DNA of 64,000 bases from Lepas anatifera (Eukaryota > Arthropoda > Thecostraca > Lepadidae), in the NCBI GenBank assembly GCA_034440635.1, contig JAOTON010000941.1:248001-312000 (forward strand), read 5' to 3'. The translations under genes were made by a program, and so were the position numbers. The notes beneath the pieces were generated by a model that worked only from the letters and a program-made list of their open reading frames with translations, was not told the DNA's origin and did no database searches. Positions 24,501 through 36,232 of this stretch are shown here, in pieces (position 1 is the stretch's first letter; each line of letters starts with the position of its first letter).

Positions 24501-24850
24501 TGTGCCCTGCTGCAGACATCTTTGCCGATAATTACGGAACATTTCGTGCAAAAGGCAGGGCCTACATCGCCGCTTTGTAGCCATGGTATTTGACTGTGTT
24601 TTACCGGACTGTGTTTTATGACTTTTAGAGGTTTGTCGCATTAATGTTTCTATTCTTCACGCTCATCATTTTAGCATTGTATACGCGTATGTACTTTTGG
24701 GTATTTTACTCCGGTTGTACAGTGTTTGTGCTCTTATCATGCGTATATAATGTCGATTGCCCTCTATACCGATGTATCATTGTTTTATCTCCTCTACTTT
24801 GCCTTTTATTGGGGTCATCCCATGGGCAATGAATTAAATAAATACCAAAT
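21504..24850 (+). pseudogene. CR1/Jockey-type LINE ORF2: APE endonuclease plus reverse transcriptase, disrupted
   Basis: 5'-truncated inside the endonuclease. 21504-21690 holds RRDRPTHGGGVACAV; 21695-21922 holds the catalytic VVTGDFNIPEIRW block; 21925-22603 holds SDHKGV (21979-21993), then an FPPWFDRELRDLLRKK linker. A 400-bp TTAA insertion follows (22604-23007). RT resumes with VSKACGPDGIRARI, NCYRLVSLIP, HGFVNGRSCATNL (to about 23440), YTDFSAAF (23447-23470), SGTPEGGVISALCF and catalytic FADD (23713-23724), with a C-terminal tail to 24580. At least three frameshifts or stops plus the insertion kill it. The 3' end near 24850 is AATAAATACCAAATAC-like. The family matches the endonuclease remnant at 44756-45451. 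The clade is inferred from motif layout only. Confidence 0.9.
22604..23007 (+). mobile_element. TTAA-flanked 400-bp insertion inside the LINE RT
   Basis: TTAA at 22604-22607 and 23004-23007 bounds a G/T-rich segment that starts TTAACACGCGCTTGCGGGGG. The host LINE frame before it is in phase with the frame after it once 400 bp (one TTAA plus insert) are discounted, which defines the insertion exactly. The right end (GGGCGTTAA) is only a weak inverted match to the left. Open frames within are low-complexity shadows. Confidence 0.85.
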
Positions 24851-24855
24851 ACAAA

Positions 24856-25690
24856 ATACAGTGTCCCTTGAGCTTACAAGTGCCCCCTGGGTTGGTATCG
24901 GGTCTGTTTGACGTATGGGTCCCTTTAGCTTGTTTGCGGCCCTCTTGTGCATATCTTGGACTCCGTGAGCTCGTCTACGCACCCCGCTGGTTTAGCCCTC
25001 TTAGATTTTATAGGCCTCCTGAGCTGCTTTTGGGCCCCTTCAACGTATCTGCGCCCCCTGAGCTGCTTTTGGGCCCCTTCAACGTATCTGCGCCCCCTGA
25101 GCTGCTTTTGGCCCCTTCAACGTGTCTGCGCCCTCTGAGTTCAAGCTTGGCTCCCTGAGCAAGTGTTGGGCCCCTGAGCTTATTTAGGACTTGTTTAGGT
25201 GGTTAAGCCCCTGCGCTGATCTTTGGACCCCTGTGTTGGCCTGGGCCTCCTGAATTGACATTGGGTCTTCTGAGAGGGAGTTTCGCAAAAGGCCTCTGGG
25301 CTGTTCTGGGTCCTTGGGAGGGTATTGCACAGGACTTCCTGGAGTGATATTGGGGCTCAAGCTGATATTGGGCCCCCTGAGCTAAAAAGGGCCCCTAAGA
25401 GGAATTATGTAAGAGGTTCTTGACTTGGTCCTAGGGCCCCTAGATGGATTGGTGTCCACTGAAGTGGCATTGGGCCCGTTTAACTGTTATGGATCCAATC
25501 AGTTTGTCTGGGCACATCATGCTGATCTGGGGACCCCTGAGCTTTTTGGGGCCCTTAGCTCGTCTGGCACCCTGGTTTGGTGATGGGTCTATTTAGCTGG
25601 CCTAGGGCCTACTGAAAATATAATTTGCAGAGGCTTTCTGACTTGATTGCGGGATTCCTGAACCAGTAAAAGGAGAGACCGAAATGGGCG
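24856..25690 (+). repeat. minisatellite with GCCCCCTGAGCTG core
   Basis: Irregular units of about 20-40 bp built on GGGCCCCTGAGCTG. Three near-identical 39-bp units (CCTGAGCTGCTTTTGGGCCC, then CTTCAACGTATCTGCGCCC) lie at 25018-25135. It begins right after the LINE 3' end. The frames through it encode repeats only. Confidence 0.85.
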
Positions 25691-25964
25691 TCTGTACCCA
25701 CAGTCAGATATTGGAAAGAAATTGTGGTTATCATTGGTGTGTTTGCAGGAGGCCCATTATTTTTATTGTTATATCTTTGTTATTCGATATAATGATTTCA
25801 GTACTCGGGACAACGTAATGGGACCCTGCGTGAAAAGTGGCGGGGAGGGGGGGACAAAGCATAATCCGTCCTCTCCCACTCTCAAAAGTGTGGGGACGGG
25901 TATCCCCGTCCCCCCAGCGGCGGGACCCATGATTCTACACACGAAAAAGTATCACGGAAGTGAT

Positions 25965-26417
25965 TTAACATGCGCATTGACGGGGGTCTGAGGCACCTTC
26001 GCTTTGCCGGGGGTGGGGTGGGTACCCGCCCACCCCCCCTCCCTAAGATCTCGATGAGCATGCTAGGTAGCGAAAAACGATAAGCGGCGTTGGGTAGCCC
26101 ATCCACTTTTCCATCGAAAGAATTGAACTATTTTTTGTCAGGTCACATTTAAGGTCACTTGAAGTCAAAACATGCCGTCAAAAGGATAACATGTAAATGA
26201 ACGTTTTTGGTCATTGCATCTGAACAAGTAAAGAAAGAGCAAAACAATTTAGAACACTGGAATACTCGCAGCAGGCTTAATCGAATAATGTGTAATATAT
26301 ACAGTACTTCTTATTACAGAACTATGTAATAACAAATACGGTGGCGCGTAGCGCCACCGTTTTTACGCTATCTCCAAAAAACAGGGGGTACCCGCCCCCT
26401 GTCAATGCACGTGTTAA
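25965..26417 (+). mobile_element. A3: A-family TTAA MITE, internally deleted
   Basis: 453 bp between TTAACATGCGCATTGACGGG and CCCTGTCAATGCACGTGTTAA. It shares the A1 left 300 bp (CTAGGTAGCGAAAAA, TTTTTTGTCAGGTCACAT), then jumps to the GC hairpin (ACGGTGGCGCGTAGCGCCAC, 26338-26360) and right end. No coding. Confidence 0.82.
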
Positions 26418-26474
26418 TAAAAACTATTGAATTTTCCACACATTCAAGGACGAATTACCAATTCTGGCTCATGA

Positions 26475-27692
26475 GAAATATAATTCAAAAAATATAAATT
26501 TCACATACATTATACATTCTTCAACTTTTCAAAATATATAAAAACTATTTTCCTATGACTTATTTTACATTTTTGAGGCTCATATTACTCATTATACTTT
26601 TCTCTATAAGATTCAGTAATAAAAAGAATGGAAACTTGAACAGAAAACGAGATCTGAGCTCCCAAACGTCCCGATCCCCACTTTTGTGAGGTTCGTGTGC
26701 CAGCGCGGCACGCCGTCGATGAAGCGGTTTGTCAACCTATCAAACGTCTCTGGTCATGAAAAAGGTGTCAATGGTGGAATTGGTCGGACGTGAATGTAAG
26801 GATGTATTTAAAACAATAAATTGTAATCAATGTCCCATTCCTTAACACCTGCACTGGAGAGGCGTCCGACACTTTCGCGCACTGGAAGGGGGACTGGTAG
26901 GCCCCCTGAGCTCTCGGAAATTGGGAGGCTCAGAAAAACTCCATGTGAGGACTGGGTGGGAAGTGTTGAAATCCATATTATGACCGATCTTAATTGACCT
27001 AGGTCAGTATCGTCAAGTTCAAACGAGGTCATAAAGGTCAAGTATTAGCCGTGCTGGGTATTCATCCGGAAATACCGTGATTAAGCTCAAAGAAGTCCAG
27101 AATGCACTGAAAACAGAGCAAGGTCATAGTGAGAACGTCCAAAGAAATGTAAACTTAATTTTTGGGGTTAAGTTCATTCAAGGGCATTGACCTATGACGT
27201 CACAATATGACATATTCCCTTTAATTACACCATAACTAGCACCATAGCAACTGTTGGACGGGAAATGATCATTGACCTTTACCCATGACATTTAATTTGA
27301 ACTGTGACCTTTAACTTTACATTGAGTTATCTTAACTATGACGTCGTAGCATAATATACGTCATACTGGGTAACGCCATGCGACCGGAAGCATCGGACCA
27401 ATGACTTTGAGAATGCTGGTATGGCCTTGAAATGTGACCTTCATGAGGGATGAACTTGACGTATAATCTCGTTTTATATGGCGCTATAACGTTGCCAGTT
27501 GATCTTTGATGCACGCAAACTAGTGCAACCGCGAGATTGCAGCGATCTCAAAAATAAAGTGTTTAACTTTGAAAGCCTTTAATTACAAAATTGGGGCCAA
27601 TTTTCAAGGTTATTTGACCAATCGACGTGCCATTGAATATTCTCAAAAAAGCGAAATAGCGTTTTTTTGGCCACGAAGGGGTCTCCGGCCAC
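26475..27692 (+). repeat. left arm of a large inverted duplication
   Basis: It pairs with 35018-36232 in reverse. Similarity covers about 1.2 kb: 365 bp of unique flank plus most of a D element. Because it continues beyond the D element's outer TTAA, the arms are a segmental copy, not two separate insertions. Confidence 0.85.
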
Positions 27693-27744
27693 CTAGAAAA
27701 AGTATCTGGGGGCCTCCGAGGCTCCCCTCCAGTGTGCTTTTTAA
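26842..27744 (+). mobile_element. D1: full-length D-family TTAA MITE
   Basis: 903 bp from TTAACACCTGCACTGGAGAG to CCCCTCCAGTGTGCTTTTTAA, TTAA on both sides. The CACTGGA word is repeated about 37 bp inside the left end. The interior has AGGTCA words. No transposase. The frame at 26808-27041 is a shadow, present identically in D2. Confidence 0.8.
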
Positions 27745-30140
27745 CACGCGCTGGTGTGAGGCCCCGGGCCACCTTTACTGGCAGGAGGGTTACCCATCCC
27801 CTTACGATCTCAGCAACCATACTTGGAAGGGGACACGGAAAGCAGTGTTCCATTGCTTGCCTCAATCTCTACCGAAAATGCTTCAACAAAAATTACTCAA
27901 ATCAGCTACTGAGCTCAGAAAACACTTCGATAAGGCAGTCGCGAGAAAAGGAGCATTGAAGATTGACACGTTCGTACCGGGTGATTTCAAGACCGTTATT
28001 GTCCATGAGGTCTGGAATGATGAGGGACAGAAGGTTCGAGTTTCAAATTGAATCTGTGGAGTTTAATGGCACCATGTGATGGAGTCGTTCTTCCGATCCG
28101 TGGGTCAGATCTTAAATAAAGCAGCATGTCTTAATCTTATATGTTCGAAAAGGAGTTGTGGGCGTGGACGCTATGTGGCTTTTTGTTTGTGATGTGTGTT
28201 TTCTAATATAAATTGAACTGGGCTACATGCAACTTTTTAAGGTATGGGTAGAACAAAACTATCTAAAACAAACCTAAGACAACAATAATAATCGGCTTCT
28301 GACGCACAATTCTCCCACTACATTTTCCAGCAAATGCACCAGAGTGTCAGAATTGTTCCGAATGTTGCGGTAATACCTACGTTCAGTCTTTTTCGGAACG
28401 GCTCAAATTTTTATGTTAGCAATAGTAGCCTCTACACCACATCTAGTTCATTCGCAATGTCACCGAAGCGCAGTCTTGTTCAGTTCCCCCCCTCCCCGTT
28501 ACCCACTTCCAACCGGACGCGTCTATGCGGCGTGCCGACTGCAGGCTGAGTGGCCGGCGACGGTGTTGGGCTTGGTCTGCGGTGCTCGTTACTGATTTTG
28601 CTCTGTAGTCTCCATTCTTTTTATTGGCGTTGTATGTAGTTTAAGCAATGCTCTTTCACATGAAGTTGTTTTGAAGTCAATAAAAACATAGGAAATATGT
28701 ATGTTTATCTTTTCAAAAGTTTGGAATTATATTTTACACATATTCGTGCCAATTAATATAATTAAACTTACATATTTGTATTGTTCATATTTTTGCATTA
28801 TTTTCATGTAACCTTTTGAAGGAATACCTTCAATTTGAATGGCTAAAAACTAAAGTGAAAAGTCCGATGCACGCGCCGGATGCTGGATCTCCCGAGGCTA
28901 TAACTACAAAACCATTATCCGGACGAGACTAAAAATACCGCAGTCGTTTTCAGCGCCACTGAGAACCTTGGTCCCAAATTTTCATGAAAATCTGAGATAT
29001 GAGGGTGTTATTTCAACCCATCGATTTGTCGATTTGCCGTGGAATGCCCCCAAAGTGGCTAACAATGGAAAAATTGATCCAATGGATTACACTATAGATT
29101 CACAGCTTTATCACAGCACAGTATCGGATAGTGGGTGTGCCGAACATGGACTCTGGGGCGCGAAAGCGGCATACAGAGATGACCGATGCGGTCCGAAAGA
29201 ATAAGCAGGGTCGTAAATTTGACAATAGGGTGTGAACTGTTTTGGAGTCGAATAAAAACGAATGTGAGGTGGTCCACGAGTAATAACTCGAGGAAACCAT
29301 TCCAGGGTCCCGTTTAATAACTGTTGCAGAAATACGACGCAGTTTACACCTCATTCACCTGCAAAGTTACGCCTTACTCAGAATCACAGTTCATAAAGAG
29401 CGGTGATATTCACAGCGGTGCCATTCACGCGAAAGTGGCAAATATATGAAATGCAGCGTGAATTACGCCCCATTCCAGAATGAAATTACCCCTTCTAAAT
29501 CTTTTATATAGCTTTTTTATTAACATTAGGAAGGACTTAGTATTTTTAAGTTAATCAGTTGAAAGAAATTATTTGATCTATTTGCTACAGTTTGAAAATT
29601 ATAATTTTTTCATGAACTGTTTTAAATACTGCCGAAGAAAGCACGCAGATAGCAGACGTACATATGACGCCATTTTGTTGCAACACCCTCTTATTGCTTG
29701 CTGTCACCGGTTACCGTCTTGCTGCGCAAGTGAACCCTAGTGGAACTTCAGTGTGTCTATTGGCCGTGGCTTGTGAACCTAATAATTTTGTGAAACTGTG
29801 ATAGAAATAGTGAGACAACATCTTTGAAGAATAGCTAGATGCCAGTACCTAGGTACCTATATCATCATTTTGGCCAAAGGCCTCGGTGGAGATACTTGGA
29901 TTTTGTAGGTTAGAGCTACCCTAAATTGAATTATTAACATCCATGGACTGGATATAACCATGTCAGTGCCAGCCTATCTAGACTCTTTTTGTCCTTCACA
30001 GCTGTAGACGCCAGGAGAATTAACTAAGAGCCAATGTCTTAACTGGTGCCATTATACTGGAGCAACACTAGCACCTGTATGTGCTAGGTACAAAACAACA
30101 CACTTACTAGGATCTAACACAGCAATCAAATAAGTAAATT
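27745..30140. other. no recognised gene; one unexplained frame with nearby AATAAA
   Basis: The plus frame is open to 28051. Its last about 60 codons (KMLQQKLLKSATELRKHFDK, then DFKTVIVHEVWNDEGQKVRV) have protein-like composition and are followed by AATAAA at 28115-28120. I do not recognise the product and could not define a splice acceptor, so it may be a last exon, a pseudogene or chance. 27741-27800 looks like another TTAACACGCGC terminus. The rest shows nothing. Confidence 0.25.
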
Positions 30141-30325
30141 GGGGATGAGGTGGCTTAGTGGATAGCACCCTTGTCTTCTAAGCCACCGGTCCCGGGTTCA
30201 AGTCACGGCGGAGCCTCTGAATAAGTCGATCTGATCCTCAAAATCCCTTCCAACAGGGTGAGAGTTGGCGACGCCGTATGACCCTGGCAGTCAGTGCGTC
30301 GTAAAACCCCAACAATTATTATTAT
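30141..30325 (+). mobile_element. tRNA-derived SINE
   Basis: The 5' part is tRNA-like: A box TGGCTTAGTGG (30151-30161), an anticodon-loop-like CTTCTAA and B box GGTTCAAGTC (30195-30204), resembling tRNA-Arg(TCT) in arrangement. About 100 bp of non-tRNA body follow (GGTGAGAGTTGGCGACGCCG, GCAGTCAGTGCGTCGTAAAA), then an ATT-rich tail. The missing acceptor pairing and the added body and tail argue for a SINE rather than a tRNA gene. SINEs of this type are copied by LINE machinery (known). Confidence 0.75.
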
Positions 30326-31441
30326 AAAGAAGTAAAGTCCGCAGGGACATAGTAATCAGGGGATAGGTCGGTTTCAACATCTCAAGTAATATCCGCAAGG
30401 GCATCATCAGCTGTGACATCAGTAGGTAGTCGCATTACGCTGACACAGAATAACCTTAGTGCAATAACAGCATCAGCTGCAACATCAATAGCTAATAACG
30501 TTATACCATAAGAATAGCGTCAAACCGTCAATTGGCACTGCTTCTACGGGGGTGCGTTAGCTTCAACATCAAGGGCAGCCTCAGCTGCAACATCAAGAAT
30601 CAGATGGCCAAAAATTAAGGAGCTCGGACAGCCTCAACCTAGCGGAAACTAGCGATCCAAATTAGCATTCAAACAATCGGCCATTGGTAATAATTATGAA
30701 TGACGTGACAACAACTATTAATATTCGAACTGCACAATGCAACATTCCTCTATTTCTAAGAGATGAATGAATTACAACTACGTATTGTGAGATTCCCAAC
30801 CTAACGACTGTCCAGACCGTCTCTCTTCAGGGGCTCTATCGGACGCCGCACAAAGGTCAGCAGGGGAGCACTTGTGGTCGTCGATCCCCTACGATAATGG
30901 TTAGGTTTAATTATAGCTTAACCCTTGCACGTACTCGGGTTTTCACCACCTTCGTCCTTACAGGGGGGGGGGGGTTGTTAACGACCCCCCTCGCGATTGG
31001 CCCCTAATAGCCGTAAAGCGTGTTGACCGTGGCGACCCGCCCCGGCCGGTCGCATCCTACCGCTGCTCCGCCCCGGTACCTCGACCCGCGCTCAGGGCGG
31101 TGGAGCGTGTGGTGTGAAAAGTGCTATTTATCCACTCTCTATCAAACAGTGACTGCGGGAGGGGTGTTGGTGCGTGGATAAGTTAAAAGGCGTGAATTAT
31201 ACGCGTGTCATACATTGGAATCGAGAATATGAGAAACGTGTCTCAACACACAATTTTGACAGCTGTGGTTGTAACCCTGGCTTACAAGCGGGGCTTGGAA
31301 GAGTGGATGTGTCTCAAGAAGTAGTGGTATCGGGGTAGGTTTTAATTTTCCAAGATGGACAATTCGAGCGAAAGGAATCGCGGCCGTGGCTCTCAGCATT
31401 CACAGCGCCAGCCGCCACAGCGGTGCACGACACCCTCGTAG
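30326..31441. other. no recognisable gene
   Basis: A CAACATCA word recurs loosely at 30370-30600. 30920-31010 holds a TTAACCCTTGCACG start with a G-run/C-run pair resembling 20606-20665. No coding motif. Confidence 0.35.
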
Positions 31442-32386
31442 CCGTGTCCCGCCTCGCCGCGGCACGCGCTGCCTGAGTCGGGGCAGGCCCGAGCTGCCGG
31501 CGGTGATGCCAGTGGCGGAGCTAGATCCACAACAAAGGCGGGGAGTGGCCAGCAGACGTCTGTGAAGGACATGATATCCCGGCTTGACAAGAACAATCAG
31601 TCGCCACCGAGCTCAATGAGCCCTACTAAACGACGACGCAGGACCAGAGACCCATCATCTGACTCAGTGTCTGCGTCAGACGCTTCGGTACTGGACGCTA
31701 CTTCTTCTCAACCCCTGACTGAAGAAGCTCTGCACTCGGCCCTTCTTAAGATGGCTAACCGTATCAAACACGATATGTCAGCCGAATTTACTGCGCTGAA
31801 GGCCGACCTGGGACGTCTGCACACTAGAAACAAGGAACTGGAGCAGCACGTTGAAACGCGCGACTGCTACATTGACGAGCTTGGGTGGTGTACCGGAGAG
31901 AGAGACACGCACATTTTCTAACTACAAGATGAGGTAGACAAGCCCTCCAACGTGCTGAGAAAAAAGGATCTTGTACTCTCTGGCGCTGCTGTCCCTGCAC
32001 CTCCACCAGAACCGTGGAAAGAAGATGTAGTCGAGACAGCGGTCACAGTCCTTGGGCAGTGCATGACGCAGGTACCCGTCTCTCGCAACAAAATCGACGA
32101 CGCCCTCTGGATCGGAAAGAACAAACGAATTCTCTGCCGTTTCAATTCGTCGACCAAGGGCTCCGTCCGTGACCGCCTCTATGAGGAAAGAGCCAAATCC
32201 AAATCAGCGGAGGGAGCAGAAAACACATCCGAGACAAAGAAACTATGCATCAGTGAACACCTTACACCGTACCGTCAGTCAATCTTCCAAGCCTTCCTGA
32301 AAGAAAAAAGGGCAAAGCAAGTGTCTGTACACTGTCTTCAGCAAAAATGGAGAAGTATTCTGTTAAGTAGAGCAGTACGGTCGTAA
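31442..32386 (+). pseudogene. LINE ORF1-like protein, one in-frame stop
   Basis: A single frame runs from the stop at 31439 to TAA at 32384-32386, broken only by TAA at 31919-31921. The first ATG is at 31571. Order: a basic patch KRRRRTR near residue 20, a Ser-rich stretch, a leucine-patterned coiled-coil segment (KMANRIKHDMSAEFTALKAD and following), then after the stop an RRM-like region (KKDLVLSGAAVP, SRNKIDDALWIGKNKR) and a C-terminal block KLCISEHLTPYRQSIFQAF. This coiled coil, RRM and C-terminal layout is that of ORF1 RNA-binding chaperones of non-LTR elements (known). It lies between the inverted arms with no ORF2 found after it. Confident as an ORF1 relic; family uncertain. Confidence 0.7.
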
Positions 32387-33445
32387 AATAAAAGTGGATA
32401 GCATGCAGAATTCCCATCTGTGTTGCGCGGTTAGAAACAACTCGTGCTGCTCATGTTCATTTCTGGATTACACTGCCAAGCTGTGGGAGATTTTCCTGGT
32501 AAGCCAATTAAAAGCCCTCTTTAACCAATTTGTAATTTGCGGTTGTCCAGTTTCTACTTTGTTTGTCAATACTTCTTGAGATATTTAGCATCGTACCGTT
32601 TCATCAGTGCCTGCGTTTTTCCCCATTAGAACGGAGAATTTTCATCGGCCGCATGAAAAGCTTCCGTAATCTCTGGTTTCCTGCCTGTATCAGAACCATC
32701 ACCTTTCATATTGTCATTATTGTGAGTTTTGAGTGTTTGTTGTTTGTTCAGAACCTTAGCATTGCGTTTATACCACCACTAAACCTTGCGTCTGGTCAAT
32801 CCGTAGGTGTTTTGGACATGCCCTATACAGTAGGGTGGAGTACAAAAATTCAAACTATATGGATCGTTCCTTAACATTGTTTTTATATTGCACTAGGCTT
32901 TATGAAACTCAGAAGTGAAAGATTTTTGGAATCGGACCACGGGAACATGAGCAATATCGAACATTTATGCATGAATGCTTCGGAAACTTTTGGCGTTGCG
33001 GTCTCCATTGGAAATCTTTGGTGCTAGCGTACGGTGGTTTAAGCGCTAGCTGTTAGAGTAGATCACGTGCGGTTTGAAGCGTGGGGATCACCCCAAACAC
33101 ATGTTGGAGGTGGAATATAGATCCCAACTAGGGGATTGGTATATTTTTGTTGCAGTGGCGGATGTAAGAGAGAGAGGGACAGGGGCTCAAACCCCTTCCC
33201 CGAAATGCCTGAGTGCCTTTAGTAAATGCATGTCTGGAGGCTTTCCGAGGTAGTGGCGGATTGACGGGGAATCCAGTACGATTACAAGACACAGCAATCA
33301 CTCGACCGATTTTTGTTTCATGGATAGGTTCATGTCATGCTTCGTATAAGATGTTGGCATCAGTTCGTGAAACTTAATCCCCGCCTTAATGTACCCGTCG
33401 CGTCTCTCAAACCCTAGCACGGAACGTAACGCCTCGGTCACTAGT
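32387..33445. other. no recognisable gene
   Basis: Contains a hAT-like start word CAGTGGCGGATG at 33153 without a matching end. Nothing else is supported. Confidence 0.35.
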
Positions 33446-33895
33446 TTAAAGAGAATGTGGCACCTTGGTTCCACGAATTTAGTGTATATAGGGGCATTTT
33501 AGTCGAAAATCATAAAAACACCCTTGATTTATTTGAAAAATGTACAATGAGCTCAATATTTTAATTTTAAAATGCTCCTCTAGGGTGAAAAATAAACCTC
33601 TGCCTGCGGATGACGTCATGACATGGCAACTACCACCATATTCGATAGGCTTCAACGGCTTCAATTGGCTGATTACTCACCGTGACGTCAGTGCTGTCGT
33701 CACACCAACAGCTGACAACTGTGTCCGCCTGGCTGGGGTAAATTTGAGGTATACTTCAGGTAGGCTTTTAGCTTTTATCCACGGAAACTTTGAGTTTAAG
33801 ACTAATTCTATATGGAATACCGGGTTTTCCGGCATCCTTTACAAATTAGCTATCTCAGTTAAAATCACGTTATAAAGGTACTCCATTCCCTTTAA
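33446..33895 (+). mobile_element. B3: full-length B-family TTAA MITE
   Basis: 450 bp, TTAAAGAGAATGTGGCACC to GGTACTCCATTCCCTTTAA, same internal blocks as B1 and B2 (GATGACGTCATGA, ATTGGCTGATTACTCACCGT). Confidence 0.85.
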
Positions 33896-35017
33896 TTGCA
33901 GTACCGATACATATCAGGGGTCATTTTCTCGCAAATCTCACATACTTTTTTCGCTCCAATCGGCTCATCTCTCTTTCATCAGTCGACCTTTCTGCAAGAC
34001 ATCCATCAATGTTAAAGCTTTGAGACGGAAAGCTCGGCCGATGGGCCAATTATATCTCTGTTCCATAGTTCTCGCCTGAGTCGTCTACTCCTAGTCCTCG
34101 GCATTTTCGGTTTTAAATACAGATGCTTAGGAAGTCGAAGAAATACGTTCTGTTCTCGCTTTTTTAGAGCGACGGCACACAAGTAGCACCATCCGTGTCG
34201 ATACAGAAAAGAAACACACTGATGTCGACTTGCATTTCCGACGACCTGGTACAAACTGTCTCGACGCAAGGTCACTTAATATTGCCTCCCCCGTCTTTTC
34301 CCAGTGTTTGGGCGGGTCACAATCCAAACCAGCGAAAATGTTGTAGTGACTAATGTGTTGCGAGCAGTAACTTGTCTCGGCGCCAAACTTTACCTTTCGC
34401 ATCCCTCCAATTTGCGGATATCTTGCTCAGGTGTGCACTAAACATGAAAGCTGTGAGCACCTGGTGGCAACTCAAGCTGCCATATCTTCTGGGATAGTGG
34501 TCGTTGCTCCGGTGGTATGCCGTGGCAACTCATGCCAGCTTCCGGTATCTTAGCCCTCCGGAAGCTACAGTTATCCATAATATTTATTTCATGGTTCAGA
34601 AAAAACACACACAAAGGCTGCTACGAAGAACGCAAAAGCGCCGAAGCGCTTAAATCTAGGCGTCCCACGCAAACACAGTCATGGTGCCATCTCAGCGCCC
34701 CAGAGAGGCCACCGCACCGCCGCGACACTCGCCACCGAAAGTACGGCTCACTACACCACATCGAGCACTGGCTATGACATGATTAATTTAATGTCTCTTG
34801 TTAAATAACGAACCTCTTTGTGCCATGAATAAATTGAAAAACTGTGTGAGCTACTGCCCTGTCCTTGCCTGGAGGGAGATTTCGGCCATGGATTAATATG
34901 ACAATTTTGTTTTTATGATGCATGTTTCTGAAAGAATGATTTGATATCGTAGATATGCTGTTTTCCGTAAGAGTTCTTCGAGGATCAAAACGGGGACATT
35001 GCAGAAAGTAATGTTCT
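33896..35017. other. no recognisable gene
   Basis: Short frames only (up to about 90 codons) on both strands without motifs. Confidence 0.4.
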
Positions 35018-35881
35018 GTAGGTGGCCGGAGAACCCTTCGTGGCAAAAAAAAAACGCTAATTCGCTTCTTTTGAGAATGTTCAATGGCACGTCGATTGGT
35101 CACATAACCTTGAAAATTGGCCCCGATTTTCTAATTAAAGGCTTTCAAAGTTAAACACTTTATTTTTGAGATCGCTGCAATCTCGCGGTTGCACTAGTTT
35201 GCGTGCATCAAAGATCAACTGGCAACGTTATAGCGCCATATAAAACGAGATTATACGTCAAGTTCACCCCTCATGAAGGTCAAGGTCACATTTCAAGGCC
35301 ATACCAGCATTCTCAAAGTCATTAGTCCGGTGCTTCCGGTCGCATGGCGTTACCCAGTATGACGTATATTATGCAACGACGTCATAGTTAAGATAACTCA
35401 ATGTAAAGTTAAAGTTCACAGTTCAAATTAAATGTCATGGGTAAAGGTCAATGTTCATTTCCCGTCCAACAGTTGCTATGGTGCTAGTTATGGTGTAATT
35501 AAAGGGAATATGTCATATTGTGACGTCATAGGTCAATGCCCTTGAACGAACTTAACCTCAAAAATTAAGTTTACATTTCTTTGGACGTTCTCACTATGAC
35601 CTTGCTCTGTTTTCAGTGCATTCTGGACTTCTTTGAGCCTAATCACGGTATTTCTGGATGAATACCCAGCACGGCTAATACTTGACCTTTATGACCTCGT
35701 TTGAACTTGACGATACTGACCTAGGTCAACTAAGATCGGTCATAATATGGATTTCAACACTTCCCACCCAGTCCTCACATGGAGTTTTTCTGAGCCTCCC
35801 AATTTCCGAGAGCTCAGGGGGCCTACCAGTCCCCCTTCCAGTGCGCGAAAGTGTCGGACGCCTCTCCAGTGCAGGTGTTAA
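35018..35881 (-). mobile_element. D2: D-family TTAA element
   Basis: It ends GCACTGGAGAGG in reverse (CCTCTCCAGTGCAGGTGTTAA at 35861-35881). The inner end, about 60 bp, is missing relative to D1. Serves as the best comparison for D5, D6 and D7. Confidence 0.75.
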
Positions 35882-36232
35882 GGAATGGGACATTGATTAC
35901 AATTTATTGTTTTAGATACATCCTTACATTCACGTCCGACCAATTCCACCATTGACACCTTTTCATGGCCAGAAACGTTTGATAGCTTCATCGACGGCGT
36001 GCCGCGCTGGCGCACGAACCTCACAAAAGTGGGGATCGGGACATTTGGGAGCTCAGATCTCGCTTTCTGTTCAAGTTTCCATTCTTTTTATTACTGAATC
36101 TTATAGAGAAAAGTATAAAGAGTAACATGAGCCTCAAAAAATTTAAAATTAGTCATAGGAAATAGTTTTATATATTTTGAAGTTGGATGTGTGTATTTGA
36201 AATTTATATTTTTATGAATTATATTTTTGGCC
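35018..36232 (-). repeat. right arm of the large inverted duplication
   Basis: Reverse counterpart of 26475-27692. Between 35682 and 35915 the copies look identical at the protein-shadow level, while the outer AT-rich flank has diverged with small gaps. Confidence 0.85.

Noticed and set aside
30141..30215. Functional tRNA-Arg gene
   Set aside because: A and B boxes are good, but acceptor and T-stem pairing fail and a SINE body with an ATT tail follows.
26808..35915. Identical 77-codon proteins at 26808-27041 and 35682-35915 as duplicated genes
   Set aside because: They lie on the D element termini in the inverted duplication and contain translated inverted-repeat sequence.
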